A stretch of DNA of 64,000 bases from the NCBI GenBank assembly GCA_963931865.1, contig OZ007505.1, positions 7,623,415 through 7,687,414 on the forward strand, in the 5' to 3' direction. The number at the start of each line of letters is the position of its first letter. Within the stretch, counting starts at the first letter, position 1. Under the pieces are notes generated by a model. The model ran no database searches, was not told where the DNA came from, and saw only the letters and a program-made list of their open reading frames with translations. Position numbers and translations under genes: made by a program. Source of the DNA: Axinella damicornis (Eukaryota > Porifera > Demospongiae > Axinellida > Axinellidae). This document shows, one piece after another, positions 23,351 to 34,376 of this stretch.

Positions 23351-26300
23351 ATGGCTGGGTCACCAAGGCTGGAGTGCCTTGTCATCGGATCCTTGCTGCC
23401 CCTCCTACTCCTCTCCACCACCTGCTCTGGCCACACCACCCACTACATCATACCTACTCACAGTACACCATGTCCTGCAGATCCTTGTTTCACCCTCTCT
23501 GAGTACGCACAACAACTTCCACACAACCTCACCAGGAACTCCAACACCACGCTGCTGCTCCTGCCTGGGGACCGGTATACGTACCATAACCTCAGTGTGA
23601 ATTTTACAGTGGAGAATGTCAGCAGTTTTAAGATGTTGCCCCATGTAGGTAGTCATGCAACAAGGATTGTGTGCCAAGGATTGGTTGGATTTTCATTTAG
23701 AAACATTTCACACGTGACCATGTCTGGCTTGACAATCAGTTCTTGTGGCAAGGGTGCAGTTATATACATCTATAGATGGATATATCCAACAACATATTAT
23801 GGAGTGACAGTTCACTCAGTAATGGACATCGGTATAGCCAACTGCTCATTTCAGGACAGTGTTGGTACTGCACTGGGGGTGTTCCACAGTAACCTGGACA
23901 TGAGGGGAAGCAACTATTTCACAAGCAACTGCAGAGGGTGTTTCGAAAGGAATTATACTTGTTTATGCTTTGGAGGAGGGATTTATGCAGAAATCAGCAC
24001 TCTGGTGTTCACTGGAAACATTACCTTTAAACACAACACAGCTGAATATGGAGGAGGAATTTTCGCATCGGGCAACACTCTCATGACTTTCAATGGTAAC
24101 AGTAGTTTCAGGGACAATTCAGCTGAATATGGTGGGAGAATTTATGCATGGAACAGCACTCTGAACTTCAGTGGAAGTAGTACTTTTGGAAGCAACTCAG
24201 CTGAATATGATGGTGGAGGAATTTATGCACAGGGCAGCACTCTAAACTTCAGTGGAAGTAGTACTTTTGGAAGCAACTCAGCTGCACGTTATGGTGGAGG
24301 GCTTTTTGCCTCGAGAAATAGTCTCATCACTTTCAATGAAAACAATATTTTTGAAAGCAATTTGGCAGCTGTATCTGGTGGAGGAATTTATATATTTCAG
24401 CAAAGCACTCTAAGCTTCACTGGTAACGTTAATTTCACACACAACTCAGCCAAATCTGGTGGAGGTATGAGTGTACTGCACAGTAAAATGAATCTCACTG
24501 GTAGTTGTAGTTTCACAAACAACTCAGCTAATGGATTTGGTGGAGGGATCTTTGTCGACTTCAGCACTCTCAATTTCAATGGATATAGTACATTTGAAAA
24601 CAACTCAGCTGGAATTGGTGGAGGAATCTTTGCAACAGCAAGTACTCTACGTATCACTGCAGACAACATTGGGAAATATAGTGGAACTAGTCATTTCTTG
24701 GAAAATTCAGCAAGGATCCATGGAGGAGCAGTGTTCACAGAAGACAGTGCTTTAAGTTTTCAAGCATGCAGCAACTTTAGTGGCAACTCAGCACAGTACT
24801 CTGCTGGAGGAATTTACTCTAAGAACAGCACTCTCACATTCAACGGAAGCACCAGTTTCAACTCAAACTCAGGGCAGTTACTAGGTGGAGGGATCTATGG
24901 GTTGGGAACATTGCTCTACTTCACTGGAAACTGCAGCTTCACAGCAAACACTGCTGCAAGGGGTGGGGGAGAGTATCTGGCAAATTCAATCAATCTCCTC
25001 TCTCAGGCTGCATCTGTCACTATGGATGGTAACAATGCAACAGAGTATGGAGGAGGAGTGTATGTGGAGGATTCTGATCCCATTTCCTACTGTTCTCCTG
25101 AAAATATAAATCTGGAGAACTGCCCATTTCAAGTTGATGACGTGTTTCAGGCATCACGCGATGATGCTTTTCAATTTTTTCCCATTTATCCGGATCCAGC
25201 AGGGATTCGTGAATTTTTGCAATCTAATCGGTCCATTGCGGATCGAATTAGGGCACACCTCAACATCAGCATACATTTTTCTAACAACCGTGCAAAGAGA
25301 GCCGGCAGTGCAGTGTATGGTGGTTCAGTAGACAGCTGTATCAATTATATGAGGTATAATGTTGCCGAACTTTTAGTCCAGGGTGTTATAGGTTTTAACT
25401 GGTATGTACCAAATTTGGAACTGGAACCAAACAGTATTTCTTCTGATCCATTTCAAGTCTGTCTGTGTAAAGATGGGGGCATAAACTGCAACACTTCGGA
25501 ATTAGACAGGCAAATGCGAGTGTATCCAGGTCAGCTGCTCAAACTTCCTGTGGTTGCAACTGGACAGAGAGATGGAATTGTTCCGGCAGTGGTTCGAGCA
25601 TTATTCAATGCCACACATGCAAATGCCTCATTAGCACCATTCCAGGATGCCCAAAATGTGCTAAATGGCTGCACTGAACTTCACTACCAAGTACATTCAT
25701 CAACTGCCAACATCAGTGATACATTAGTACTGTATGCAGAAGGACCGTGTTCTACTGATGGAAAGACCCTAGACATCTCCTTAGAATTTCTTGACTGTCC
25801 GCCTGGGTTTAGCTTGAATCCATCTGAGGGGACCTGTGAGTGTGAACCAAGGCTTCAGAAGTACACCACCAGATGTAACATAACAGAAAGAGCACTAGAG
25901 CGCAGTGGAGTGTTCTGGGTAGGATACGACAACAAATTAGGAGGATTAATTCTCCACCCACACTGCCCGTTTGATTACTGCATATCAGCCCACATCAATG
26001 TCACTCTCAATGATACCGATAAACAATGTGAAAATAATAGGTCAGGTCTCTTATGTGGAGAGTGCAAATCAGGTTTTAGCCTCGCACTTGGTAGCTCCAA
26101 ATGCTTGCAATGCTCCAACATTTGGATTTTACTTCTTATTCCATTTGCCCTGGCTGGGATTGTTCTAGTACTCCTCCTGTTCCTTCTCAAGCTCACAGTT
26201 GCAGCTGGAACCATTAACGGTCTGATCTTCTATGCAAACATTGTTGCTGTTAATCGTTCAATCTTCTTCCCACCCAATGATACTAACATTCTGACAGTGT

Positions 26301-27397
26301 TCATAGCCTGGCTTAATTTGGACTTGGGAATTGAGACTTGTTTCTTTGATGGATTGGATGCATATGTTAAAACATGGCTACAGTTTGTCTTTCCTCTGTA
26401 TGTATGGAGCTTAGCGGGCCTGATAATAGTAGGTAGTGAATACTCCTCAAGGGTTACAAGAATTTTCGGCTCCAATCCAGTTGCAGTTCTGGCAACCCTT
26501 TTCCTCCTGTCCTATGCGAAGCTCCTTCGTACAATCTTTGATGTATTGTCCTTCACCTTCCTGGACTATCCTGATGAGCAGGTTACTGTGGTGTGGCAGT
26601 ATGATGGGAACATCCAGTTCATTTATAGCGAGCACATTGCCCTTTTTCTTGTCGCTTTGTTAACATTTCTGGTCCTCTTTCTTCCCTACACCATCCTCCT
26701 CACTGTGGCACAGTGGCTTCAAGCAAAGTCCAATCGAAGGTTCTTCCGTTGGATCAACAATCCCAGAATAAAGCCATTCTTTGATGCTTACCAAGCACCG
26801 TACAGATTTCAACATCGTTATTGGACTGGACTGATGCTTTGCCTCCGCTGTGTTCTCTTTACTGTATTTGTTTTGCTTTCTCTTGTGTCTACTGATCCCA
26901 GTCATAATCTTCCGGCAATAGAAGCTGTAGTTATTGGACTTATCACGTTAACCCGTTTCACTGGTTTGATATACAAGAAGTTGTATCTTGATGTTCTTGA
27001 AGCCTCCTTCATTCTCAATCTAGGTATTCTTGCTGCAGCCACTTACTCTGTGAGGCTTGCTGAAACAGAAAGCCAGGCAGCTGTTACCTATACCTCAGTT
27101 GGTATAGCATTTGCTACCTTTGTAGTGGTCCTAACCTACCACACATATCAGCAGGTGTGGCCCAAACTGCTGCCCAAAATTCACAAGTTACGCCATCGCA
27201 ATGAACATCAGAGTGAGAGATTCGATGAGGAAGCAAATATTGACAAGCGAGCACAAATTCCAACTGCTCCCACCATGACCATTGTTGAATGCACAAGTCC
27301 AGAGCCACTTGAGATCGAAGCCCAACCTTTGGGTGTTCCTACAAATTTCACTGAGCTTCGAGAGCCACTCAACTTGGTTGATACCAGTGATCTCTAA
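23351..27397 (+). CDS. Pmp beta-helix repeat receptor-like membrane protein, copy 1 (1,348 aa)
   Basis: A single uninterrupted exon. Residues 1-28 form a signal peptide (VIGSLLPLLLLS). From about 207 to 575 there are about 13 Pmp-type units of 26-34 residues, each with GGGI...F.GN..F..NSA, the chlamydial polymorphic-membrane-protein pattern that predicts a right-handed beta-helix. Most units contain N-x-S/T sequons. Residues about 596-680 are variable between copies. A cysteine-rich neck (about 816-922, CPPGFSLNPSEGTCECEP and CGECKSGFSLALGSSKC) precedes a domain of seven or eight hydrophobic helices (about 924-1270), then a cytoplasmic tail. The predicted topology is an N-terminal extracellular ectodomain at the cell surface. 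The membrane domain recalls TRP-like C-terminal domains, by impression only. The start is supported by the identical start in copies 2 and 3. Ligand and function are unknown. Confidence 0.9.
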   Translation: MAGSPRLECLVIGSLLPLLLLSTTCSGHTTHYIIPTHSTPCPADPCFTLSEYAQQLPHNLTRNSNTTLLLLPGDRYTYHNLSVNFTVENVSSFKMLPHVGSHATRIVCQGLVGFSFRNISHVTMSGLTISSCGKGAVIYIYRWIYPTTYYGVTVHSVMDIGIANCSFQDSVGTALGVFHSNLDMRGSNYFTSNCRGCFERNYTCLCFGGGIYAEISTLVFTGNITFKHNTAEYGGGIFASGNTLMTFNGNSSFRDNSAEYGGRIYAWNSTLNFSGSSTFGSNSAEYDGGGIYAQGSTLNFSGSSTFGSNSAARYGGGLFASRNSLITFNENNIFESNLAAVSGGGIYIFQQSTLSFTGNVNFTHNSAKSGGGMSVLHSKMNLTGSCSFTNNSANGFGGGIFVDFSTLNFNGYSTFENNSAGIGGGIFATASTLRITADNIGKYSGTSHFLENSARIHGGAVFTEDSALSFQACSNFSGNSAQYSAGGIYSKNSTLTFNGSTSFNSNSGQLLGGGIYGLGTLLYFTGNCSFTANTAARGGGEYLANSINLLSQAASVTMDGNNATEYGGGVYVEDSDPISYCSPENINLENCPFQVDDVFQASRDDAFQFFPIYPDPAGIREFLQSNRSIADRIRAHLNISIHFSNNRAKRAGSAVYGGSVDSCINYMRYNVAELLVQGVIGFNWYVPNLELEPNSISSDPFQVCLCKDGGINCNTSELDRQMRVYPGQLLKLPVVATGQRDGIVPAVVRALFNATHANASLAPFQDAQNVLNGCTELHYQVHSSTANISDTLVLYAEGPCSTDGKTLDISLEFLDCPPGFSLNPSEGTCECEPRLQKYTTRCNITERALERSGVFWVGYDNKLGGLILHPHCPFDYCISAHINVTLNDTDKQCENNRSGLLCGECKSGFSLALGSSKCLQCSNIWILLLIPFALAGIVLVLLLFLLKLTVAAGTINGLIFYANIVAVNRSIFFPPNDTNILTVFIAWLNLDLGIETCFFDGLDAYVKTWLQFVFPLYVWSLAGLIIVGSEYSSRVTRIFGSNPVAVLATLFLLSYAKLLRTIFDVLSFTFLDYPDEQVTVVWQYDGNIQFIYSEHIALFLVALLTFLVLFLPYTILLTVAQWLQAKSNRRFFRWINNPRIKPFFDAYQAPYRFQHRYWTGLMLCLRCVLFTVFVLLSLVSTDPSHNLPAIEAVVIGLITLTRFTGLIYKKLYLDVLEASFILNLGILAAATYSVRLAETESQAAVTYTSVGIAFATFVVVLTYHTYQQVWPKLLPKIHKLRHRNEHQSERFDEEANIDKRAQIPTAPTMTIVECTSPEPLEIEAQPLGVPTNFTELREPLNLVDTSDL

Positions 27398-27686
27398 GAC
27401 ATGACATACATTTTACAATTTGTCATGATAGTGTGTGGCAGTAGTTCTGTATACCGGCTTTAGCATGATGAAAACTAGTACATGCCTACAAGCAGCTAGA
27501 CTTGTGGTATTCATTGTTAGTCTGTAATGTTAGTAACTAGCTCTGTTGTGTGTAGCTATCTCATCTTCCCATGATATTTGTTAAGCAGCTATTCTATCAT
27601 TCTGTGTGTGTGTGAGCGAGATGTGTGAATGTTTTGTGCAGAAGAGGGAGATGGGTGGGGTGCAGAATAATAATAGTTGGTGGTGA

Positions 27687-27790
27687 ACAGTCCTCAAGGA
27701 TCGAGTAATTACAAGTGTTTTCGGTTCCAACCCAGTTGCTGTTCTGGCTACCCTTTTCCTCTGCATGTATTTCACCTTCTATATCACATC
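27687..27790 (+). pseudogene. Fragment of the receptor-like gene, copy A
   Basis: CAGTCCTCAAGGATCGAGTA through GTTGCTGTTCTGG matches the membrane-domain coding sequence around 26,440-26,510 with substitutions and no maintained frame. The equivalent fragment after gene 2 (56,566-56,693) is longer, so this copy has lost about 45 bp. Confidence 0.75.
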
Positions 27791-29472
27791 ACATTGCATT
27801 ACTGGGTATATTGTAGTACATATGATGTCCTTAGTTGGGCTGTATGATGTAAGCAATTTATATCGTGGTTGCTGTGGCAATACCATAGCAACCTCAGCTG
27901 AGTTTGCTATGATGGCACACTTGGTGATGACAATAGAGGTCTTTGGTCACTGACTCATCTGAGTGTCATATTGGAAGGATAGTAACACAGTCTGGTCAGT
28001 CTTAGAGTAATAAAATTGTACGTAGCATAATTTTCTATGAACGCAATAATTCTGAAACTATTTGTGGTTCTTCCTAAGACATCTCTTGGAGAAGGAGGTC
28101 TGCCTGCAGTTCAAGGGATGGTCTTGAAGTTCCCTGTATCTACACCTAATGAACTGAAACCCAGCTAATAAAATTGCTAATCATGATATGAAACTTGAAC
28201 TACTTCATTGAAACCAGCTCTTTTCAAAGCCACTACAACTCCAAAGAATTCACTAATCGAAGGACAACTCTTTTACAGTGATGCATGATGTAATCTAACA
28301 AGAAATTCAATTCTTCATTGAGTCTTATTGAACGTAAGGTAATTCTTCAATGAATCTTATTGAATGTAAGGTAAGCGTGTAATTAATGCATTAGCTTGTG
28401 TAGTATTAGAATAAGGACAGTATGAAATATAGTATATATCGTATTGCATGTAGCTATAGTGATTTACATACTATAGTCTACTGTCATGCACTGTCTTTTT
28501 GTTCCAGTAATAGTTCTGCAGTACACTTATAGAGAACAGCAGTCATGCATGTATGGCTTATACAGTACCAAATCAAAGGTGTGTGAGAGCTGTATTATCA
28601 GCCCAAGTCACCACAAAATAAACATCGAACAAGAGAACATCAGAAGTGCATGTCCCGGCCAGTATGGCATAGGGGTACCACTTGTGATGACAAATTTGGT
28701 GATGGTTGACCATAACGATGGCATAGCTGGTCCACTTATTATTATGGTATATTATAGCAGTGATGTAATTGACAATTGACAACCTTTATAGTAATGGCAA
28801 GACGATCTAAAGTCTATCGCAACCTCAATTGAATCCGTTGTGATGACGCACTTCAACTTGCAATCTGAGAGGTCATTGACCGCAAGCACACAAGCTGCAT
28901 GCATTCAAATGATAAAAGCAAACCAATGCATGCATGAACTGGTCTCCGCTGCTGCACAAGATCGATATCACAACTACACAAGATACAGTAGCTAAGCTTT
29001 GAGCTCTAGACTGCCCATGTAGAATAAAGGTACCTGTTTTTGGACACACTTTCGACTTACTCTCTAGAAATCCATCTACACATGCACAGTTAAATGAGAT
29101 GCACCACTAGCACACATACAATAGTCCTAGGCCTAACCCAAACCATGAATTTCAGTACAGGATAGGAAGATCGAGGAAATCCAACATGCAGCCTGCACAA
29201 GCAAGGCACAAGTAATATGTCCTATAGAAGCTTCACAAGCAGCCTTGCATATATACATCTTCTTCAGCCACCCGCACTGGCCATAAGTTTGCTTGCTGCT
29301 TTGCATTCATTCTAACCTCACTGTAAAAGAAAACTGTCATTGTAATACATACAGTTACTTTGTTTTCTCAGCTTCAGTATCATACCACACAGAAGTGTTG
29401 AGATAACAAAACATCCGTGTTAATTCAAAAACAATTTCATTTGTCCCCTCAACTGAGATAACAAAAAACAAC

Positions 29473-29661
29473 TAGCCTCATGGCCGTTCCCACCTCCAGT
29501 CTTTGATCGTAGCAAGTATAGAGGAGGAGGGCCTGGGAATCTGGTCACATGTGATGGGGGGGGGGGGGGGGGGGGGGGGCATGGTGCCCAACAAAGGTTC
29601 TCAAGTCCTTTCTTGTAATATCCAAACACTGGAGGTCGAAACGGCCTGGGAACAAGGCTAC
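29473..29661. mobile_element. TAGCC hairpin element enclosing a poly-G tract
   Basis: Ends TAGCCTCATGGCCGTTCCC and ACGGCCTGGGAACAAGGCTA, with an internal run of about 23 G (29556-29579). The same insertion with its own G run occurs at 58,370-58,556, so it predates the duplication. I saw no clear target duplication. Confidence 0.75.
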
Positions 29662-30061
29662 ATTAAAACAACAATTCTTTTAATCCAAAATCTACTTTAA
29701 ATCTGAGAAAATATACTGTAGCAACTGCATAGACGACAGTTTTGTTTTTACAGGGATATATATGCACATGCATGTGGTGGCAGTCAACCAGTCATCTGTG
29801 AAATTCATAGTAACTCTAGATGTCAGATACAGTTCAGATTTGACTCCACAAGAGCTGCAGCAAATTCCATCAGTGTACTATCTTCCTCACAACTCTCAAA
29901 CTGTTCAAGGTATGCCTACACGTAAAGAGACAACATGGTGAAGACTCCACGTATAGTTGGTCAAACCAAGATAAGTATCTACGTGTGTATCTGTGGTCGA
30001 AAAGTGCCACGCATCCAAAATAAATGTGCTCATGTGCTCCCCACTTTTCCGTACTGCATGT

Positions 30062-30094
<33 letters not shown>
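30062..30094 (+). repeat. Poly-G tract of about 33 nt, not shared by the duplicate
   Basis: At the matching place in the second duplicon (about 58,958-58,976) the sequence is GCAAGTGATGAAAGGGTGGG with only a short G run. The long G run therefore replaced or grew from ordinary sequence. Confidence 0.9.
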
Positions 30095-30097
<3 letters not shown>

Positions 30098-30225
30098 TGT
30101 AAAGTTTCAACCTGGCTCTGGCTAGCTATATACGTCTCTCAGTGACTCCACTGTGGTAATCAATAATGTGCCCACAAGTGCAATCTGATTAAAATGAAAC
30201 TTGTAAGTGGCATGTACATATAGCT

Positions 30226-30308
30226 TAGCCTCGTTCCCAGGCCATCTCCCAGCTTTTCGTCGTACTGCAAGCGACGAAAAGCTGGGCGTGGGACTGGGAA
30301 CGAGGTTA
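30226..30308. mobile_element. TAGCC hairpin MITE with empty site in the duplicate
   Basis: Ends TAGCCTCGTTCCCAGGCC and CTGGGAACGAGGTTA. The flanks are CATATAGCT and CATATATAG. In the second duplicon the uninterrupted sequence CATATAGCTAGGAAGAG occurs at about 59,098-59,114, the empty site, so this insertion is younger than the duplication. Confidence 0.9.
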
Positions 30309-30589
30309 CATATATATAGCCAGGAAGAGTTGCATAGTTATTCAGGGACACTTGTGGCCTGGGAACGAGGCTAGCATAGGCAACTGCTTGTGTATTAAAT
30401 TTTATTGCTTGAAGTGTAATTGGAAATCAAGAAACCACTGCTGATTAAGTAGCTTTAAGGGTGAGTACTATATTTCAGATACAGTGTGCATTCTCACCAA
30501 TGTTGGGGGTTTGCAAGACATGCACAGTTGCTCCGGCCCAGCATTGAAACTGCGAATAGTCATGTGTGTGTGTGATGCTATAGTTGTGT

Positions 30590-30601
30590 GTGCATGTGTG
30601 T

Positions 30602-30651
<50 letters not shown>

Positions 30652-30685
30652 GGTTGGGGGTGGTGGGTGGTGGGTGGGTGGGTGT
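30590..30685. repeat. (GT)n followed by poly-G and GGT-rich tract
   Basis: The duplicate at 59,380-59,480 has GT and GGGT repeats but no long G run. Confidence 0.93.
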
Positions 30686-30699
30686 AATTGACAATTACA

Positions 30700-31320
30700 A
30701 CTTCTATAGTAATGGCAATATGATTTAATAGTCTGTTGCAACCTCAATTGAATCCGTTGTGATGATACACTTCAATTTGCAATCTGAGAGGTCATTGGCC
30801 ATTTGGTTGTGCAAGCACACAAGCTGCATGCATTCAAATGATAAAAGCAAACCAATGCATGCATGAACTGGTCTCTGCTGCTGCACAAGATCGATATCAC
30901 ATTTTCAACTACACATGATACAGTAGCTAAGTTATGAGCTCTAGACTGCCCATGTAGAATAAAGATACCTGTTTTTGGACACACTTTCGACTTGATCTCT
31001 AGAAATCCATCTACACATGCACAGTTAAATGTGATGCACCACTAGCACACATACAATAGTCCTAGGCCTAACCCAACATTACAGGATAGGAAGATCGAGC
31101 AATTCCAACATGCAGCCTGCACAAGCAAGGCACATGTAATATGTCCTATAGAAGCTTCACAAGCAGCCTTGCATATAGCTATACATCTTCTTCAGCCACC
31201 TGCACTGGCCATAAGTTTGCTTGCTGCTTTGCATTCTAACCTCACTGTAAAACAAAACCGTCATTGTAATACATACAGTTACTTTGTTTTCTCAGCTTCA
31301 GTAAAGGTTAAGGGTTCTAG
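30700..31320. repeat. Extra copy of a 3' flank segment
   Basis: Repeats 28,780-29,390 and 57,670-58,290 closely, including TGCATGCATTCAAATGATAA and CTAGAAATCCATCTACACAT. It marks a junction between duplication units without a gene in between. Confidence 0.88.
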
Positions 31321-32218
31321 ATGCGCGTGCATTTTCCAGTACCGATGCCTAAAGTATGTACTTCCTGCTGGACCAATATCCACGTCGTAAATTATATGAT
31401 GTTACATACATGCATAGAAGACATTATGCATTGTACATGACATGGCTAATTTCTTACAGCCTCGTTCCCCGGCCCCTCCCAGGTTTTCGCACTGCAAGTG
31501 ACGAAAAGCTTGTTGATTCATAGCTACATACTACATAGTACGTGCCACATCTAACGTCATGTATCAGTGATCAATCATGATCAAGTTCAAAGTCGGCCAG
31601 TATTCGGGATGACCATGAGTTCCTTCAGGTTGGATACTATATAAGTAATGAGGTGGAAGCTTTGATGTTGGCAGGCTTCCACATGACTGTTGTTTAAAGC
31701 CCTCATGCAATAGCCTCGTTCCCAAGCCGTTCCCAGCACCAGTATTTGAAATTCTGGCGGTGGGAACAGCCTATACATTTCATTGTTATGGGTATGCTAT
31801 ATGGAAGATATCTGCTATCACCCGTATACCATGTTTTCAGCTTTTTGCTATTCTGCTATCCCTACATCTCCTTATTTTAATGGGGTTTTTTTTACTCTTG
31901 TATAAGCAAGTAGGTATACCTCTACCTTGAACTGGCTATGAAGTAACCCGACATCTGTAGTTCTTAGAAATATTTACGTTCTTCATGTCTCAAGAAGTAA
32001 CTCAACATTTGTTCTTGGAAACATTTTACGTTTTGCATGTAGCTATGTACACCTCAAACATGCATTACAGCTATTCATGAGTACATGGAGTGTAATGGTG
32101 CATGAATGCACTCGATCACTATAATAGTACCATGACATACCACTGCAGTACAGTAATTTACTACTTCCTGTATGGTATTCCAGGAAAAATAACTCCTACA
32201 TTACCTGTAGGAGTTATT

Positions 32219-32757
32219 CGGGCGTCTTTATTCACTGGACTGGTGGACTGGACTGGACTGGACTGGAGTGGACTGGACTCACCCAAAAATCTGTAAAATG
32301 CCTTTTTCAGTGTAGAACAGAAGCTACGCATACTTATTTATTCACTAAAGTTGCTTGCATAGCCTGCTTTCGTGTCTTTCCTCGAGTCGGTAGAGGTCAA
32401 AGGTCACGTGCATATTTAATGAGCTTCAGCAAAAAGCGCTTCAGTCAGTCGTGGATGATAGAGGAATATTATTTCTGTTTTCTATGCTTCAGCAAAAGGC
32501 TGGAGATCGATGTCTGCGGTAAATAAATGCTCTTCTAATCTTTTCATTGAAGCTCATTAAATATGCACGTGACCTTTGACCTCTACAGACTTGAGGAAAG
32601 ACACGAAAGCAGGCTATGCAAGCAACTTTAGTGAATAAATAAGTATGCTTAGCTTCTGTCCTACACTGAAAAAGGCATTTTACAGATTTTTGGGTGAGTC
32701 CAGTCCACTCCAGTCCAGTCCAGTCCAGTCCACCAGTCCAGTGAATAAAGACGCCCG
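32219..32757. mobile_element. Foldback (long terminal inverted repeat) element, 539 bp
   Basis: Arms of about 200 bp begin CGGGCGTCTTTATTCACTGG and contain a (CTGGA)n stretch. They enclose a spacer of roughly 130 bp. The 7-bp target duplication AGTTATT is at 32212-32218 and 32758-32764. The matching position in copy A (21449-21455) has one AGTTATT followed by the same right flank, a clean empty site. No coding capacity. Confidence 0.93.
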
Positions 32758-33130
32758 AGTTATTCCTACGTATGTATGTATAAGACTGTCATTACAGAGT
32801 ACATGGAATGATATGATGTCATGCACTCACTATAATATTATAGTCGTTCCCAGACCCGCGTGTATTGAGGGTCTATACCATGACATACCATTGCAGTATA
32901 CAATTACAAATTTACTACTTCCTGTATGGTTTCCAGGTAATGTAAAATGACCTGATTGCCCTATAATGCAGGATGCATACTGTCTGTCTTTAGTTTGCCA
33001 GTATAGCTATAACTAGTATATACGTAACAGCTGCTTGTGTAGTTATTGTTGGTCTTCACACGGCAAAGAGGAGAACTTTGACAAACTTTCAATCAGACTG
33101 TGCCGATCTTATTGATTGGAGTGTAATTAT

Positions 33131-34376
33131 TACCCCGCGCGCGCATGCGCGAAGCGGGGTTAAGCAATCGGTTTTGTCCGTCAGTCAGTCAGTCAGTTGT
33201 CTGTCAGCCGGAAAAAATTGAAATCTCCCCACATAGACCCTCATAAACCATCGAAATGGAGTCAAACAATAGCAAATAGCAAAAAACTGCTCTATGTGTA
33301 CCTGACTGAAGTCAAGGCGCTCCGTTTCGCTGTATTTCGGCTATTTCCTACTTTTCATAACTATCATAACATTGGCTCCACCTCTTCGTGACCTCAGAGT
33401 CCCATCAAGAACAGGACACGCAGTGCATTTGGAAACTTCATGCTTCGAGACGATCGCTAGGAAACAGTGTTTTCTCATGATCTATGTACTTCACGGACGT
33501 GACTAAAACACGGAACGGACTGGAAAACGGACCGGAAAACGGACCAGAAAACGGACTGGGTTTCCATGCGCTAGACACGGCTTCTACTCCATCGCACATT
33601 TTAGCTTAGTCTGCAGCCCAGCGGACGACCACCAGTGCCTCCGCGCAGCCATGGATGAACGGTGACCAGCGCCTCGCAGCTCAAGTCTGGTACACAGCTC
33701 AGGTCGACATCACTGGTCGATCAATTACACCACGATCTACCTCAGTAGTCTCGCGTGCCAACCTGCCTGTCACGAATCTATGAACTACTTCTGTAACTTC
33801 AGTGCATACTGCACCAACGTTAGTAGTAAGCGCTCACGTAGGCGATCTAGATCTACAGGAGGGCAGTCAAGTCTGGCGGCGAAGCCAGACCCCGGAGGCT
33901 GGCGCTAGCGTTCGGGCGGCTCGGCGATGTTCAGAGCGATACCACGGATAATCCCGTGGCCACTGTGACTGCGGACTTGGGTGCTGGTGACTGTCTGCTG
34001 GACTGCGGACCTGTGCTCACTGCACGATCAAATATACGGTGTCTAGGGCGCCCGGACATGAAAAAAACTCGGTCCGTTTTCTGGTCCGTTTTCCGGTCCG
34101 TTCCGTGTTTTAGTCGTCCGTACTTCACAGACATCATGGCTATTGTTTCGGCTGTTTTTTCCAGCTATTTCCTATTATTCGTAACATTTGGCCCCACCTC
34201 CAGCTTCACAATATGGTATATACGGTAAGCGGTCACTCCCACACCTTGGATATGGCCATACACGAACACAGTATACGCGCTAGTCGCCCTGTCGGCAGAG
34301 ATGTCACGTCGATCGTAGCTGCACTGCTGGCCTGTGGACGTTCAGCGCGGGGTATGTGTTCTATGAACACCTCTAG
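33131..34376. mobile_element. Inserted block with internal inverted and direct repeats
   Basis: Absent from copy A, where the flanking sequence is continuous near 21,940-21,960. It begins with a hairpin ACCCCGC...GCGGGGT (33131-33162). A cluster of CGGACTGGAAAACGGACC units (about 33,510-33,565) recurs inverted at about 34,070-34,110, and a CTATTTCCTA...GGC(T/C)CCACCTC segment recurs directly. No protein is recognised and the boundaries are approximate. Confidence 0.65.

Larger units (their letters stand above)
27398..30690. repeat. 3' flanking duplicon, copy A
   Basis: The region downstream of gene copy 1 matches 56,274-59,520 downstream of copy 2 nearly base for base, apart from small indels, poly-G tracts and hairpin insertions. 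A segment of it (about 28,780-29,390) is present a third time at 30,700-31,320. An AATAAA lies near 28,009. No independent gene is supported. Confidence 0.9.

Noticed and set aside
32226..32275. Telomere-like (CTGGA)n repeat
   Set aside because: The unit is not a metazoan telomere repeat and lies in the arms of a foldback element.
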